Shown here one piece after another: positions 1-8,020 of a stretch of 64,000 nt of DNA. Numbering within the stretch: the stretch's first letter is position 1; every line of letters begins with the position of its first letter. This DNA is from Neobacillus sp. FSL H8-0543 (GTDB taxonomy: Bacteria; Bacillota; Bacilli; Bacillales; Cytobacillaceae). The notes beneath the pieces are model-generated. The model was not told the origin of the DNA. It worked only from the letters and a program-made list of their open reading frames with translations, and did not search any database. Position numbers and translations under genes: made by a program. The stretch spans positions 468,001 to 532,000 of the forward strand of contig NZ_CP151943.1 in assembly GCF_038592905.1 (NCBI RefSeq), in the 5' to 3' direction.

Positions 1-41
1 TGAAATCCCTGATTTCCACTTATTTTCGTAGATAAATAAAA

Positions 42-61
42 AACCCGCTAGTAAGCGGGTT
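42..61 (-). terminator. Rho-independent terminator of the FAD dehydrogenase gene
   Basis: An 8-bp inverted repeat (AACCCGCT/AGCGGGTT) with a 4-nt loop overlaps the stop codon. The A-run at about 34-43 becomes a U-tract on the minus strand. Confidence 0.8.
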
Positions 62-1530
62 TAGGCCATGATTGTTTCTAATTTACGTTCGTTGGTATGT
101 TTTTTTTCGATAATGTCTCGGGCAATCCAGACGCCACAAGCGCTGGCTTGTGCAAGCCCGCGGGTAATTCCGGCTCCGTCACCGCCAACATACAAACCGC
201 TGATCTCTGATTCGAAGCGGTCATTTAGTTTCGGTCTAGCAGAGTAGAACTTTGCTTCAACACCATAAAATAGAGTGTGTTCCGAAGCGAAACCAGGTGA
301 AACCTGATTTAGTGCCTCGGTCATCTCAATTAAGCTTTTAAGTGTATTATAAGGAAGGACTAAGCCAAGGTCGCCAGGTACCGCTTCTTTAAGGGTCGGC
401 TCAATGAAGCCTTCTTTAATCCTTCTGTCAGTCGATCTTCTACCTTTTAAAATATCGCCATATTTTTGTACGATTAATCCGCCGTTTGAAAGGCTGTTAG
501 CCAGACGGGAAACTTCATGCGCGTATTCATTGGGTTTATCAAAGGGCTCCGAAAATGTATGTGATACAAGTAAGGCTAAGTTCGTATTTGGACTTCCAAG
601 CTTCGGATCTTTGTAAGCATGACCGTTAGCAAGCATGATCCCAGAGTGATTTTCAACGACCACATGTCCTGAAGGATTGCTGCAAAAAGTCCGTACTCGT
701 GTTCCAACTGAAGTATTGAAAACAAATTTCCCTTCATATAAATGATCATTTATTTCCTGCATGACGATATTTGAAGTCTCCACACGAACACCAATATCCA
801 CTTGATTACTGATCATGCGCAAACGGCGTTTCTTTAGTACCTCAGTCAGCCATTTGGAACCGTCCCTACCCGGTGTAATTACTACCTTGTCTGCATAAAT
901 ATTCTGATCATTCTTCAGCATAATTCCCTGTATCCGGTGCCCATCGGCTGTTTTTTCCGTAATTAAATCTTCTACTTCGGTTTTAAAAACCATTTCTATT
1001 TTCGTATTTAAGTATTCATAGATATTTTTCATAATTTGTAGGTTTTGTTCTGTGCCAAGATGACGTACTTGGGCACGTAATAGCTTTAAGCCAGCTGCAT
1101 AGCCTCGACGTTCAATATCTTTTACTGCATCCGTAAGTGGATCAGTAATGCTATCTGTTGCCCCGTGGGATAAATTAATACCGTCAACATAACGAATTAA
1201 CTCTATGACCTCGGAATCTGGCAGATAATCCGTCATCCAGCCGCCAAATTCACTTGTTATATTAAACTTTCCATCTGAATATGCGCCTGCACCGCCAAAA
1301 CCACTTGTAATCGAACAAGCAGGCAGACATCCTGCAAATTCCTTTTTCCCAGCAGCAGGAGGGCATTTCTCGATTTTATTTTGTAAAATTGGACAATTCC
1401 TCCGATAAATATCATGCCCTTTATCCACTAACAACACCTTTGCGTTCGGCATTTTTAGTGTAAGTTCATAGCAGGCGAAAATCCCTGCGGGTCCGGCACC
1501 CACCACAATTACATCATATCTATTTTCCAT
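61..1530 (-). CDS. FAD-dependent dehydrogenase (COG2509-like NAD(P)/FAD oxidoreductase)
   Basis: This is a probable flavoprotein oxidoreductase of about 489 residues, substrate unknown. The N-terminus carries a dinucleotide-binding loop (VIVVGAGPAGIFA). A cysteine-containing stretch follows at about residues 45-80 and a second FAD-contacting motif (GLYVGGDGAGITRGL) lies near the C-terminus, as in the uncharacterised COG2509 dehydrogenases. I place the start at ATG 1530 because GGAGGT lies 8 nt upstream. The reading frame is open 12 codons further but has no ribosome site there. It is monocistronic, with a terminator at its end. The family is known only by homology, so the reaction is not assigned. 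Confidence 0.85.
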   Translation of the reverse strand: MENRYDVIVVGAGPAGIFACYELTLKMPNAKVLLVDKGHDIYRRNCPILQNKIEKCPPAAGKKEFAGCLPACSITSGFGGAGAYSDGKFNITSEFGGWMTDYLPDSEVIELIRYVDGINLSHGATDSITDPLTDAVKDIERRGYAAGLKLLRAQVRHLGTEQNLQIMKNIYEYLNTKIEMVFKTEVEDLITEKTADGHRIQGIMLKNDQNIYADKVVITPGRDGSKWLTEVLKKRRLRMISNQVDIGVRVETSNIVMQEINDHLYEGKFVFNTSVGTRVRTFCSNPSGHVVVENHSGIMLANGHAYKDPKLGSPNTNLALLVSHTFSEPFDKPNEYAHEVSRLANSLSNGGLIVQKYGDILKGRRSTDRRIKEGFIEPTLKEAVPGDLGLVLPYNTLKSLIEMTEALNQVSPGFASEHTLFYGVEAKFYSARPKLNDRFESEISGLYVGGDGAGITRGLAQASACGVWIARDIIEKKHTNERKLETIMA

Positions 1531-1670
1531 TGTCCAATACCTCCAAGACGAATTTGCTTTAACCAACGGTAAATATATCAGACTTTTTCCACACAGTCAA
1601 CACCAAACACGAACTATTACTTATACACCAAATATAATGTTCGTCTTTAGGTTGTTTGTCTGAAAATATA

Positions 1671-1715
1671 AAAAAGGCTGACTAAGAGGAAAGTCCCTCC
1701 TTAGTCAGCCTTTTT
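1671..1715. terminator. Bidirectional terminator
   Basis: A 16-nt inverted repeat reads AAAAAGGCTGACTAAG...CTTAGTCAGCCTTTTT. It lies just after the stop of the minus-strand YjcZ-like gene and gives U-tracts on both strands. Confidence 0.85.
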
Positions 1716-1722
1716 AATGCTA

Positions 1723-1860
1723 TTAACACCAGCTCGCACCAATAATTATTAATAAAATAAACAGTACTACGATTAATGCGAAACTGTTAAATCCGCATCC
1801 TACAGGGGCTGCATAACCATATCCATATCCACAGCCACAACCATCATATCCATAATGCAT
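1723..1860 (-). CDS. YjcZ-family sporulation peptide
   Basis: This 45-residue protein has a Gly/Tyr/Cys-rich head (GYDGCGCGYGYGYAAP) followed by one hydrophobic helix (FALIVVLFILLIIIGASWC) that runs to the C-terminus. The composition and layout are typical of the small YjcZ/YczN sporulation peptides of Bacillus, which are membrane- or coat-associated and have no known enzymatic role. An AAGGAG sequence lies about 10 nt before the ATG. A strong terminator follows directly. The family assignment rests on composition and size only, because the protein is so short. Confidence 0.8.
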   Translation of the reverse strand: MHYGYDGCGCGYGYGYAAPVGCGFNSFALIVVLFILLIIIGASWC

Positions 1861-1981
1861 TCCTCAATCACTCCTTGAGATTTTGTACTTTACATTGTTA
1901 CTTTATGTAGTAGGTACTTGACCTGTATGTGCGTTCGCCTATATTATGAATTACAATCAAAAAATTTGTGGGTGATAATGA

Positions 1982-2572
1982 ATGAAAGCAGTATTAAAGA
2001 ATTTTATTAATGGTATTTTGACAATTGTTCCAATTATTCTTGTAATCTTTGTCATCTATAAAACCTTTCTATTCCTAGACGGCCTGCTTGGAAACACATT
2101 GAAACCATATTTAGAGGAAGATTACATTCCAGGGATTGGCTTGTTGACTACGATTATCTTAATTACCCTTTTAGGCTGGTTATCTACGAAATTTGTAACT
2201 GGGACGATAATCAAATTAATTGATGCTTTGCTTGAAAAAATTCCAGTCGTAAAAACAATTTATTCAGTTATCAAAGACACAGTTCAATCTTTTCTTGGTG
2301 AGAAAAAGTCTTTTTCGAAGGTTGCGCTAGTAGTCATACCAGGCACAGAAATGAGAAGTATGGGGTTTGTAACTTCTGAGCAATTAGAAAATTTTTATAG
2401 CCCGCTAAAAGACCATGTTGCTGTTTATGTCCCGCAAACGTTTCAGGTCGCTGGATTTACGTTCTTAATTCCTAAGGAACAGGTTGAAATCATTGATGTG
2501 AAACCTGAGGATGCAATGAAATTTATCCTATCTGGCGGGATGACATCCACTTCAAAGCAAAAAAGCCAATAA
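1982..2572 (+). CDS. DUF502 family membrane protein
   Basis: This 196-residue membrane protein belongs to the DUF502 family of uncharacterised bacterial and plant proteins. There are two hydrophobic segments (about residues 8-30 and 50-72) separated by a short loop with PYLEEDYIPGIG. A conserved soluble part follows, with KIPVVKTIYSVIKDT and a PGTEMRSMGFVTSE stretch typical of the family. It stands alone on the plus strand between minus-strand genes and ends at a hairpin shared with the convergent msrB gene. Function is unknown; homologues have been proposed to act in membrane trafficking or transport. Confidence 0.85.
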   Translation: MKAVLKNFINGILTIVPIILVIFVIYKTFLFLDGLLGNTLKPYLEEDYIPGIGLLTTIILITLLGWLSTKFVTGTIIKLIDALLEKIPVVKTIYSVIKDTVQSFLGEKKSFSKVALVVIPGTEMRSMGFVTSEQLENFYSPLKDHVAVYVPQTFQVAGFTFLIPKEQVEIIDVKPEDAMKFILSGGMTSTSKQKSQ

Positions 2573-2573
2573 A

Positions 2574-2598
2574 AAATAGCCGCAATATGCGGCTATTT
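2574..2598. terminator. Bidirectional terminator between DUF502 gene and msrB
   Basis: An 11-bp inverted repeat (AAATAGCCGCA/TGCGGCTATTT) lies between convergent genes and overlaps the msrB stop codon. Confidence 0.8.
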
Positions 2599-3031
2599 AC
2601 TTTTCATCAAAAAACTTTGAATATGCTCCATAGCCTTCTTCTTCCAACTGTTCTTTCGGGATAAATTTTAAGGCAGCCGAATTAATACAGTATCGCAAAC
2701 CGTTAGGACCTGGACCGTCATCAAATACATGGCCCAAATGGGAGTCTGCTGATTTACTTCGAACCTCTGTTCGCACCATAAAATGGCTAGTGTCGGTTTT
2801 TTCGACTACTTCTTCGTCTTCTATCGGCTTGGTAAAACTAGGCCAGCCACAGCCAGCGTCATATTTATCAAGAGAACTAAACAGCGGCTTACCAGAAACG
2901 AGATCCACGTAAATACCATCTCTAGTTTCATTCCAATATTCATTTCTAAACGGCGGCTCTGTACCATTGTTTTGTGTTACCTCGTATTGAATTGGATTTA
3001 ATTCCTTCTTCAACTGTTCCTTATTTTTCAA
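2597..3031 (-). CDS. msrB: Peptide-methionine (R)-S-oxide reductase MsrB
   Basis: MsrB reduces the R-sulfoxide of methionine in oxidised proteins in the cytoplasm. The 144-residue product has the family landmarks CGWPSF (Cys61), [19 protein letters not shown] and the catalytic Cys115 in RYCINSAAL. The paired CxxC zinc motifs of some MsrB proteins are absent. The frame stays open upstream to 3142, but family alignment and a GGGGCG ribosome site support a TTG start at 3031. This TTG overlaps the msrA stop codon, so the two genes are translationally coupled, as in B. subtilis. Confidence 0.93.
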   Translation of the reverse strand: MKNKEQLKKELNPIQYEVTQNNGTEPPFRNEYWNETRDGIYVDLVSGKPLFSSLDKYDAGCGWPSFTKPIEDEEVVEKTDTSHFMVRTEVRSKSADSHLGHVFDDGPGPNGLRYCINSAALKFIPKEQLEEEGYGAYSKFFDEK

Positions 3032-3563
3032 TTTGATCGCCCCAATGCTCTTTAATAAAACCAGCCCGGCCTGAACCGACATGATATCCTTCATAATGCA
3101 ATCGATTTTTCTTATAGTAATGCTGATGATACTCTTCTGCACGATAGAAGGTCTGTGCTGGTAAGATTGGTGTTACCACTGGTTTGTTAAAACGGCCACT
3201 TTCTTGTAAGGCATGTTTTGATTCCTCGGCAAGACTTTTCTGAATTTCATTGTGGTAAAAAATCGCGGTTTGATAGGATTGACCACGGTCGTGAAATTGA
3301 CCACCCGTATCGGTTGGATCAATTTGCTGCCAAAATAATTCTAAAAGCTTTTCATATGAAAAAATATCCGGATTAAAGGTAATTTGGACGGCTTCATAGT
3401 GGCCGGTTGCCTCGGTACAAACTTGTTCATATGTTGGATTTTCGACTGTACCGCCTGTATATCCGGAAATGACACTGATAATTCCTGGCTGTTCATCGAA
3501 CGGCTTGACCATGCACCAAAAACAACCGCCCGCAAACGTCGCCAATTGGTTAGTAACTTCCAC
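3021..3563 (-). CDS. msrA: Peptide-methionine (S)-S-oxide reductase MsrA
   Basis: MsrA repairs the S-sulfoxide of methionine and complements MsrB. The active-site motif GCFWC is at residues 13-17 (catalytic Cys14). Downstream are the family motifs GYTGG and [20 protein letters not shown]. The protein is 180 residues, the usual length. Translation begins at GTG 3563, preceded by GAAGGAG with about 7 nt spacing. It is the first gene of a two-gene msrA-msrB unit whose coding regions overlap by 11 bp. Confidence 0.95.
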   Translation of the reverse strand: MEVTNQLATFAGGCFWCMVKPFDEQPGIISVISGYTGGTVENPTYEQVCTEATGHYEAVQITFNPDIFSYEKLLELFWQQIDPTDTGGQFHDRGQSYQTAIFYHNEIQKSLAEESKHALQESGRFNKPVVTPILPAQTFYRAEEYHQHYYKKNRLHYEGYHVGSGRAGFIKEHWGDQIEK

Positions 3564-3659
3564 ACTCCCACTCCTTCATTCGTATTGAATAAAAGTATAC
3601 AGAAAATGAGCTCAAAAATACAATTTCCAACTCCTGTATAGTATATTTACCCAGACAAA

Positions 3660-3685
3660 AACCCGAACCAATTCTGGTTCGGGTT
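3660..3685 (-). terminator. Terminator downstream of rsgA
   Basis: An 11-bp stem (AACCCGAACCA/TGGTTCGGGTT) lies just after the rsgA stop. An A-run at 3657-3661 becomes a U-tract on the minus strand. Confidence 0.75.
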
Positions 3686-3689
3686 ACTA

Positions 3690-4757
3690 TTAAAACTTCT
3701 TCTTCTGCCTCATTTGCTTGGTTATATTCTTCCACTTATTTTTCACTTCAGTTTGTGCACGTTTGTCGGCCTTACGTTCAATATAGCTTAGCTCTTTTTG
3801 GAGCTTGTTATAGCTAGTAAGCCTTTCGGGGGCTAGCGCTCCCTCTACAATTGCACCAACAACAGCACAGCCTGGCTCATCGGTATGCTGGCAGTCCCTG
3901 AATCGGCACTCCTCGGCCAATTCATCAATATCTGAGAAGGTTTCTGAAAGGCCATCAGAGCTTTCCCATAGCTGTAGCTCACGCATTCCTGGTGTATCGA
4001 TTAAGATACTACCATTTGGAAGTTGGATTAACTCCCGATGTGTCGTTGTATGCCGCCCTTTATCATCGGCTCTACGGATTTCTTGGACAACCTGCTTTTC
4101 ATCACCTAATAATCGGTTGGTCAGCGTTGATTTACCTACCCCGGAAGAACCAAGGAGGGCAATTGTTTTACCAGGCTGCAAATACGGACCTAGCTGCTCT
4201 AGCCCGCTCATCGTTTCTGCACTAATCGGAATAACCGGAACGCCCCCAAAGGCAATCGCTTGAACGACAGAAAGCTTTTCCTCAATATTTGCACAAAGGT
4301 CCGCTTTACTTAAGATAATTACCGGATTGGCACCGCTCTCCCAGGCTAACAACAGATAGCGTTCCATTCTTCTTAAATTAAGGTCATCATTAAGCGAATT
4401 GACCAGAAAGATGGTATCGACGTTCGCTGCAACAATTTGTTCCTCAGCCGTCCTGCCCGCTGATTTTCTTGAAAATTTACTAAATCGAGGCAATACCGAA
4501 TAGATGCTTCCTTTTCCTTCCTCCGTCCTGGGCTTTAGAATCACCCAGTCGCCAACAGCAGGGTAATCTTCCCGATTGACTGCATCAAAGCTAAATTTCC
4601 CTGTAACCTCGCACAGCAACTCTCCTTGTTCTGTCCATACACGATACATCCGTTTGTGTTCTAAGGCCACGCGGCCAATTATCATTTCTTCATTATGTTT
4701 TAAACGATCAAAGTCATTTTTCAGGTTTTTCGTTAATCCCATTGCTTCTAAATTCAT
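3690..4757 (-). CDS. rsgA: Ribosome small-subunit-dependent GTPase A (RsgA family)
   Basis: This is a circularly permuted GTPase that checks late 30S ribosome assembly. It has an OB-fold N-terminus (about 25-95), then the permuted GTPase motifs G4 SKAD (150-153), G1 GSSGVGKST (203-211) and G3 DTPG (254-257). A zinc-binding knuckle follows with Cys284, Cys289, His291 and Cys297. The C-terminus is a basic, probably RNA-binding tail. At 355 residues it is longer than the roughly 300-residue YloQ of B. subtilis, so it may be the second RsgA paralogue found in some Bacillaceae. GGAGGA lies 9 nt before the ATG. A possible attenuator precedes the gene. Confidence 0.88.
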   Translation of the reverse strand: MNLEAMGLTKNLKNDFDRLKHNEEMIIGRVALEHKRMYRVWTEQGELLCEVTGKFSFDAVNREDYPAVGDWVILKPRTEEGKGSIYSVLPRFSKFSRKSAGRTAEEQIVAANVDTIFLVNSLNDDLNLRRMERYLLLAWESGANPVIILSKADLCANIEEKLSVVQAIAFGGVPVIPISAETMSGLEQLGPYLQPGKTIALLGSSGVGKSTLTNRLLGDEKQVVQEIRRADDKGRHTTTHRELIQLPNGSILIDTPGMRELQLWESSDGLSETFSDIDELAEECRFRDCQHTDEPGCAVVGAIVEGALAPERLTSYNKLQKELSYIERKADKRAQTEVKNKWKNITKQMRQKKKF

Positions 4758-4782
4758 TCATTATTCCTCCAAAAAGTAATAT

Positions 4783-4872
4783 AAAAAAACCACAGGCACA
4801 CACAGCCCGCGGTTAATTCACATCAAAGAATAATGAATAGAAATCCCCTACTTAGAGAATCCTCGGGCTGTG
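4783..4872 (-). promoter_or_regulatory. Putative transcription attenuator (or small RNA) upstream of rsgA
   Basis: On the minus strand an 8-bp GC-rich stem at 4812-4790 (CCGCGGGC/GCCUGUGG with two G-U pairs and a 7-nt loop) is followed by seven U residues, which is a classic intrinsic terminator. It sits only about 25 nt before the rsgA start. An upstream segment (4872-4864, CACAGCCCG) is perfectly complementary to 4809-4801 and would break the terminator stem. The two folds are mutually exclusive, as in riboswitches and attenuators. I do not recognise the class. It could also be a free-standing small RNA ending at this terminator. Confidence 0.55.
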
Positions 4873-4953
4873 CAAACAGTATTGAAATTAGAGACAATTA
4901 ATGTATTTTCAAGTACCATAATGCTTCACCCGCTTTCCGATATATTTGTATTT

Positions 4954-4982
4954 ATTATATGTTTAATTTATCTATTTGTAAA
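4954..4982 (-). promoter_or_regulatory. Sigma-A type promoter for the rsgA leader
   Basis: On the minus strand TTTACA (4982-4977), a 17-nt spacer and a perfect TATAAT (4959-4954). Transcription would start near 4947 and give a leader of about 190 nt before rsgA. Confidence 0.7.
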
Positions 4983-5062
4983 TAAAAAGGGGAAAAAAAC
5001 CAGTTTTAGACACCTACCTATTTAATCTTGAATAAATTAGTATGTAGAAAGGAGCGAGAATA

Positions 5063-5800
5063 ATGTCCTCAAAAAGAAATACTTCTGATTATCTTCAAAG
5101 GGCTTCCATGTATGATTTGTTAGCCCAATATTATAAATACACCAATCCTAACTTACACATCAATTACTATTTAAAACACATGAACAATGTGAATAAGGCT
5201 TTGAAAATGAGAAACAACCAGCAGCAGCCCTTGGCGGATCCAATGGTTCGTTTCCTGCACACTTCCCCTAATGCTCCAAATATCGACATTTATATCAATG
5301 GTCAGCTTACATTGAAAAACCTTCCATTCAAGCAAATAAGCACTTATTTTTCATTGAAGGCAGGTAAATACCATATAGATATTTATCCAACAGGAAATAT
5401 GGTAGATAGTGTTCTTAATAAGAAGATTACGGTTGAACCAGGCAAGTCATATACTCTTGCGGCCATTGACCCTATTAATAAGTTACGTTTACTCGTATAT
5501 AACGCTGAACCTGCCGTGCCTGCAAATGAATCAAAAATCCGCTTTATCCATTTAGCAAAGGATTTACAGCCAATGGATTTTGCTGTGAAGGACCGTGACG
5601 TTGTCTTTCCTAATGTTAGCTACAAAAAAGCATCTGATTATTTAGGAATTACACCGATGACTGTGGATCTGGAACTTAGGGAGACAGGAACAAAAAATGT
5701 AACTCTCTCCATTCCAAAGGCGCAATTCATGCCAAATGAAACGTATTCTATCATCTTAATTTCCAATGATAATCCAGAAGTAATAATTATCAAAGATTAG
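5063..5800 (+). CDS. DUF4397 domain-containing protein
   Basis: This 245-residue protein starts with a hydrophilic region rich in Tyr and Asn (about 1-58). A DUF4397-type beta-rich repeat follows, recognisable from VRFLHTSPNAPNIDIYINGQ at about 66-85 and a second related unit, IRFIHLAKDLQPMDFAVKD, at about 155. There is no signal peptide or membrane segment. DUF4397 proteins are usually surface or spore associated, but no function is established. AAAGGAG lies a good distance before the ATG. The gene is monocistronic and converges on ypmS. Confidence 0.8.
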   Translation: MSSKRNTSDYLQRASMYDLLAQYYKYTNPNLHINYYLKHMNNVNKALKMRNNQQQPLADPMVRFLHTSPNAPNIDIYINGQLTLKNLPFKQISTYFSLKAGKYHIDIYPTGNMVDSVLNKKITVEPGKSYTLAAIDPINKLRLLVYNAEPAVPANESKIRFIHLAKDLQPMDFAVKDRDVVFPNVSYKKASDYLGITPMTVDLELRETGTKNVTLSIPKAQFMPNETYSIILISNDNPEVIIIKD

Positions 5801-5813
5801 ATTTTTCACAAAA

Positions 5814-5845
5814 AAGGTGCCATGCATGACGAATGCTGGCACCTT
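5814..5845. terminator. Terminator between DUF4397 gene and ypmS
   Basis: A 9-bp inverted repeat (AAGGTGCCA/TGGCACCTT) between convergent genes. The A-run at 5811-5815 gives a U-tract on the minus strand for ypmS. Confidence 0.75.
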
Positions 5846-6419
5846 ATTCTACTGGAACTAATAAAGTAAATGAGATATTATTATTTTTCAAATCAAACTC
5901 ATTCGCCTGTATTTTAATATCACTTTTAATTTTCAATTGCTGCATATTCACATAAACCAGTTTATCATTTGGGAGGATATCTACACCCTTCGGCAACTTA
6001 TAATTATCACGAATAAACTTGAGAACATACGAGACTGGTAAATCCATGCTTCCGATAGAAATCGACTTTTGTTTTAAAACTAAATCACCATTGTCCAGCG
6101 CTTCCGGCTCAAAGGTTAGCTTCAAATTCAATTGCTGGCTGAAAAACGGCAATGTCCCGTGCAGTTCTACTTCATCGCGCAATTGGACCTGATATTCGAT
6201 AGGTGAATCAGCAATTTCTTTTTCCATGTATTGATTAATAAGCTTATTTAAATCTGCTTTATTTGATTTAACCTCAAATGTAACATGGTCGCCCTTAAGT
6301 TCCGTATGTTGAATCTCCTCCTGATCTACAGGCATCATTAGCATAATCAACAGACTTATAATAATTAACAGGTTGATTCCTAATAAAAGGAGGAATCCAC
6401 TTTTCCATTTATTTTTCAT
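5844..6419 (-). CDS. ypmS: YpmS family (DUF2140) membrane-anchored protein
   Basis: This 191-residue protein has one N-terminal transmembrane segment (about residues 8-29) and an extracytoplasmic domain matching the DUF2140/YpmS family, for example in VELHGTLPFFSQQLNLKLTF and the C-terminal NNISFTLLVPVE. It follows ypmR with a 6-nt gap, the order also found in B. subtilis (ypmR-ypmS). Function is unknown. Pairing with the lipoprotein hydrolase YpmR suggests a shared envelope role, which is inference. Confidence 0.85.
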   Translation of the reverse strand: MKNKWKSGFLLLLGINLLIIISLLIMLMMPVDQEEIQHTELKGDHVTFEVKSNKADLNKLINQYMEKEIADSPIEYQVQLRDEVELHGTLPFFSQQLNLKLTFEPEALDNGDLVLKQKSISIGSMDLPVSYVLKFIRDNYKLPKGVDILPNDKLVYVNMQQLKIKSDIKIQANEFDLKNNNISFTLLVPVE

Positions 6420-6425
6420 AGAGAG

Positions 6426-7250
6426 TTAATTCTCCTCTTTACTAACCATATAGGCATTCTTTATTAAATCAGGCAATGTGCGTTCTTCCAATGTTGTTTT
6501 TAAACGCTCAGCAATTAGTTCATAGCCCCGATCATTCGGATGAAAATTATCCGAGTACAAAAGATCTTCAGCAGGATTTAAGAATAAATCCTCTATAGAA
6601 ACGAAGTAGGCATTTGAATAACTAGCAATTACTCTTTGACCAGCCTCATTCCAATCATTAACAATCTGATTTAGCTCCTCAACTTCTGCAAACCATTGTG
6701 AAAATGGATTATATAGCCCCACTAAAACAATTGATGCATACGGATTTGCTTTATTTATTGTATTCATTATCTCATATAAATTATCAATGTATAATTTTCT
6801 AGCTTCCTCAAAGGCCGAAAGCTGTAAATTCGCAAAATTTTCTTGAGCTACTTTCATAATATCATTGCCGCCGATTGTAAGTATGACTAAATCAGTATCA
6901 GGAAGTGCCGCTTGCATTTCTTGAGATTTAAGTCTTTTCAATAATTGGGTTGTACGATTTCCTTGTACACCAAAATTCAAGAAATCTACATCCTTTATTC
7001 CCTTTTCATCCTCGAGCAAAGTTCTTAAGTAAGGCAGGTATCCGCCATTTTTGGTACTATCGCCAACACCCTGTGTTAAAGAATCACCGGCAGAAAGAAC
7101 CGTCAGTTCCTGTGGCACAAAATCAGCTGGAACTTCTTCATAGACGACTGCAGCAGCCCTCTTTTCCTGGTGAAACTCGAAGCGATCGGTTTGACTGCAC
7201 GAACTTAAGAAAAACGTCGAGAGAATAAGAAGCGTGAAAACCCTTTTCAA
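6426..7250 (-). CDS. ypmR: YpmR family SGNH/GDSL hydrolase lipoprotein
   Basis: This is a probable extracellular lipase or esterase of the SGNH superfamily. A lipoprotein signal peptide ends in LSSCSQ (lipobox Cys). Block I follows (SAGDSLTQGVGD, nucleophile Ser), then block III GGND and the C-terminal catalytic pair DNFHPND. The start is uncertain. TTG 7250 has AGGTG 6 nt upstream, whereas GTG 7259 has only a cramped site. I chose 7250. It lies between ypmQ and ypmS, as in B. subtilis. The substrate is not known. Confidence 0.85.
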   Translation of the reverse strand: MKRVFTLLILSTFFLSSCSQTDRFEFHQEKRAAAVVYEEVPADFVPQELTVLSAGDSLTQGVGDSTKNGGYLPYLRTLLEDEKGIKDVDFLNFGVQGNRTTQLLKRLKSQEMQAALPDTDLVILTIGGNDIMKVAQENFANLQLSAFEEARKLYIDNLYEIMNTINKANPYASIVLVGLYNPFSQWFAEVEELNQIVNDWNEAGQRVIASYSNAYFVSIEDLFLNPAEDLLYSDNFHPNDRGYELIAERLKTTLEERTLPDLIKNAYMVSKEEN

Positions 7251-7341
7251 CTTTTTCACCTACCCTCTAATCTAAAGTTATTATAACACGACAAAAATAA
7301 TTCAAAACAAGTTAGTATTATATATTATTCATCGCAAAAAA

Positions 7342-7365
7342 AATAGACCATTGAAATGGTCTATT
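7342..7365 (-). terminator. Terminator of ypmQ
   Basis: A 10-bp stem (AATAGACCAT/ATGGTCTATT) overlaps the ypmQ stop codon. An A8 run at 7336-7343 supplies the U-tract. Confidence 0.8.
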
Positions 7366-7939
7366 GCAATGTTTTTATATCGCTGATAATTTCTTCTTCC
7401 GGCATATCACTTAAACCCGAATAGATTTTTTTAATATTACCATCAGGGGCAATAAGGTAAATATAGGTTTGGTGGATTACTTGATCGCCTTCTTCTGGTT
7501 TTTTCACAATTGTTTTGAAGGTTTCCATTGCATACTCTTCAATAAACGCTTGGGAATAGCCTGTTAGAAAGTTCCAGTTTTTTGTATCCAATTCATATAG
7601 ATCGATATAGGCAGATAACTTTACTGGAATATCTACTGTCGGGTCTACACTAAAAGAAACAAACTCAACATTTTTTAAGTTCTCTTCTTTGACCAACTTT
7701 TGCAGCTTGGCCATATTAGCTGTCATTGGAATACAAACATCTGCACAATTTGTAAAGATGAAATCCGCAATCCAAATCTTCCCATCTAAGTTTTTCTTTT
7801 CGAAGGACTCACCTTTTTGATTTGTAGCTGTAAAATCAGCAACAGGGTAGTCCACCCCATTCTCAATCCCCTTTTGTCCACAAGCCGACAATATCAATGT
7901 GCCTAAAAGAAATAAAACCAACCAATAACGATGCTTCAT
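7361..7939 (-). CDS. ypmQ: SCO1/SenC family copper-binding lipoprotein (YpmQ)
   Basis: SCO proteins deliver copper to, or reduce the CuA site of, cytochrome c oxidase on the outer face of the membrane. The lipobox LILSAC places the acylated Cys at residue 20. The copper ligands are Cys65 and Cys69 in CADVC, with the conserved His in VIHQTYIYL near residue 158. The thioredoxin-like fold is seen in the IADFIFTNC strand before the motif. The length, 192 residues, is normal. It has its own terminator, so it is probably separate from ypmR-ypmS. Confidence 0.92.
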   Translation of the reverse strand: MKHRYWLVLFLLGTLILSACGQKGIENGVDYPVADFTATNQKGESFEKKNLDGKIWIADFIFTNCADVCIPMTANMAKLQKLVKEENLKNVEFVSFSVDPTVDIPVKLSAYIDLYELDTKNWNFLTGYSQAFIEEYAMETFKTIVKKPEEGDQVIHQTYIYLIAPDGNIKKIYSGLSDMPEEEIISDIKTLQ

Positions 7940-8020
7940 ATCATCACCCGCAACCTTTTTTCTTTTCCAACTAGTGAATAGTGTAACAAAGTTTTAAAAA
8001 AGAAGAAAGGAATCTACTCA

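Noticed and set aside
404..616. Open frames antisense to clear genes (for example 404-616, 22465-22881, 29436-29795)
   Set aside because: They lie fully within conserved genes on the other strand, have no ribosome sites and show no recognisable protein features.
4783..4947. T-box leader before rsgA
   Set aside because: ACCGCGG resembles part of the T-box core, but the GGUGG half and stem I features are missing and rsgA is not an amino-acid gene.
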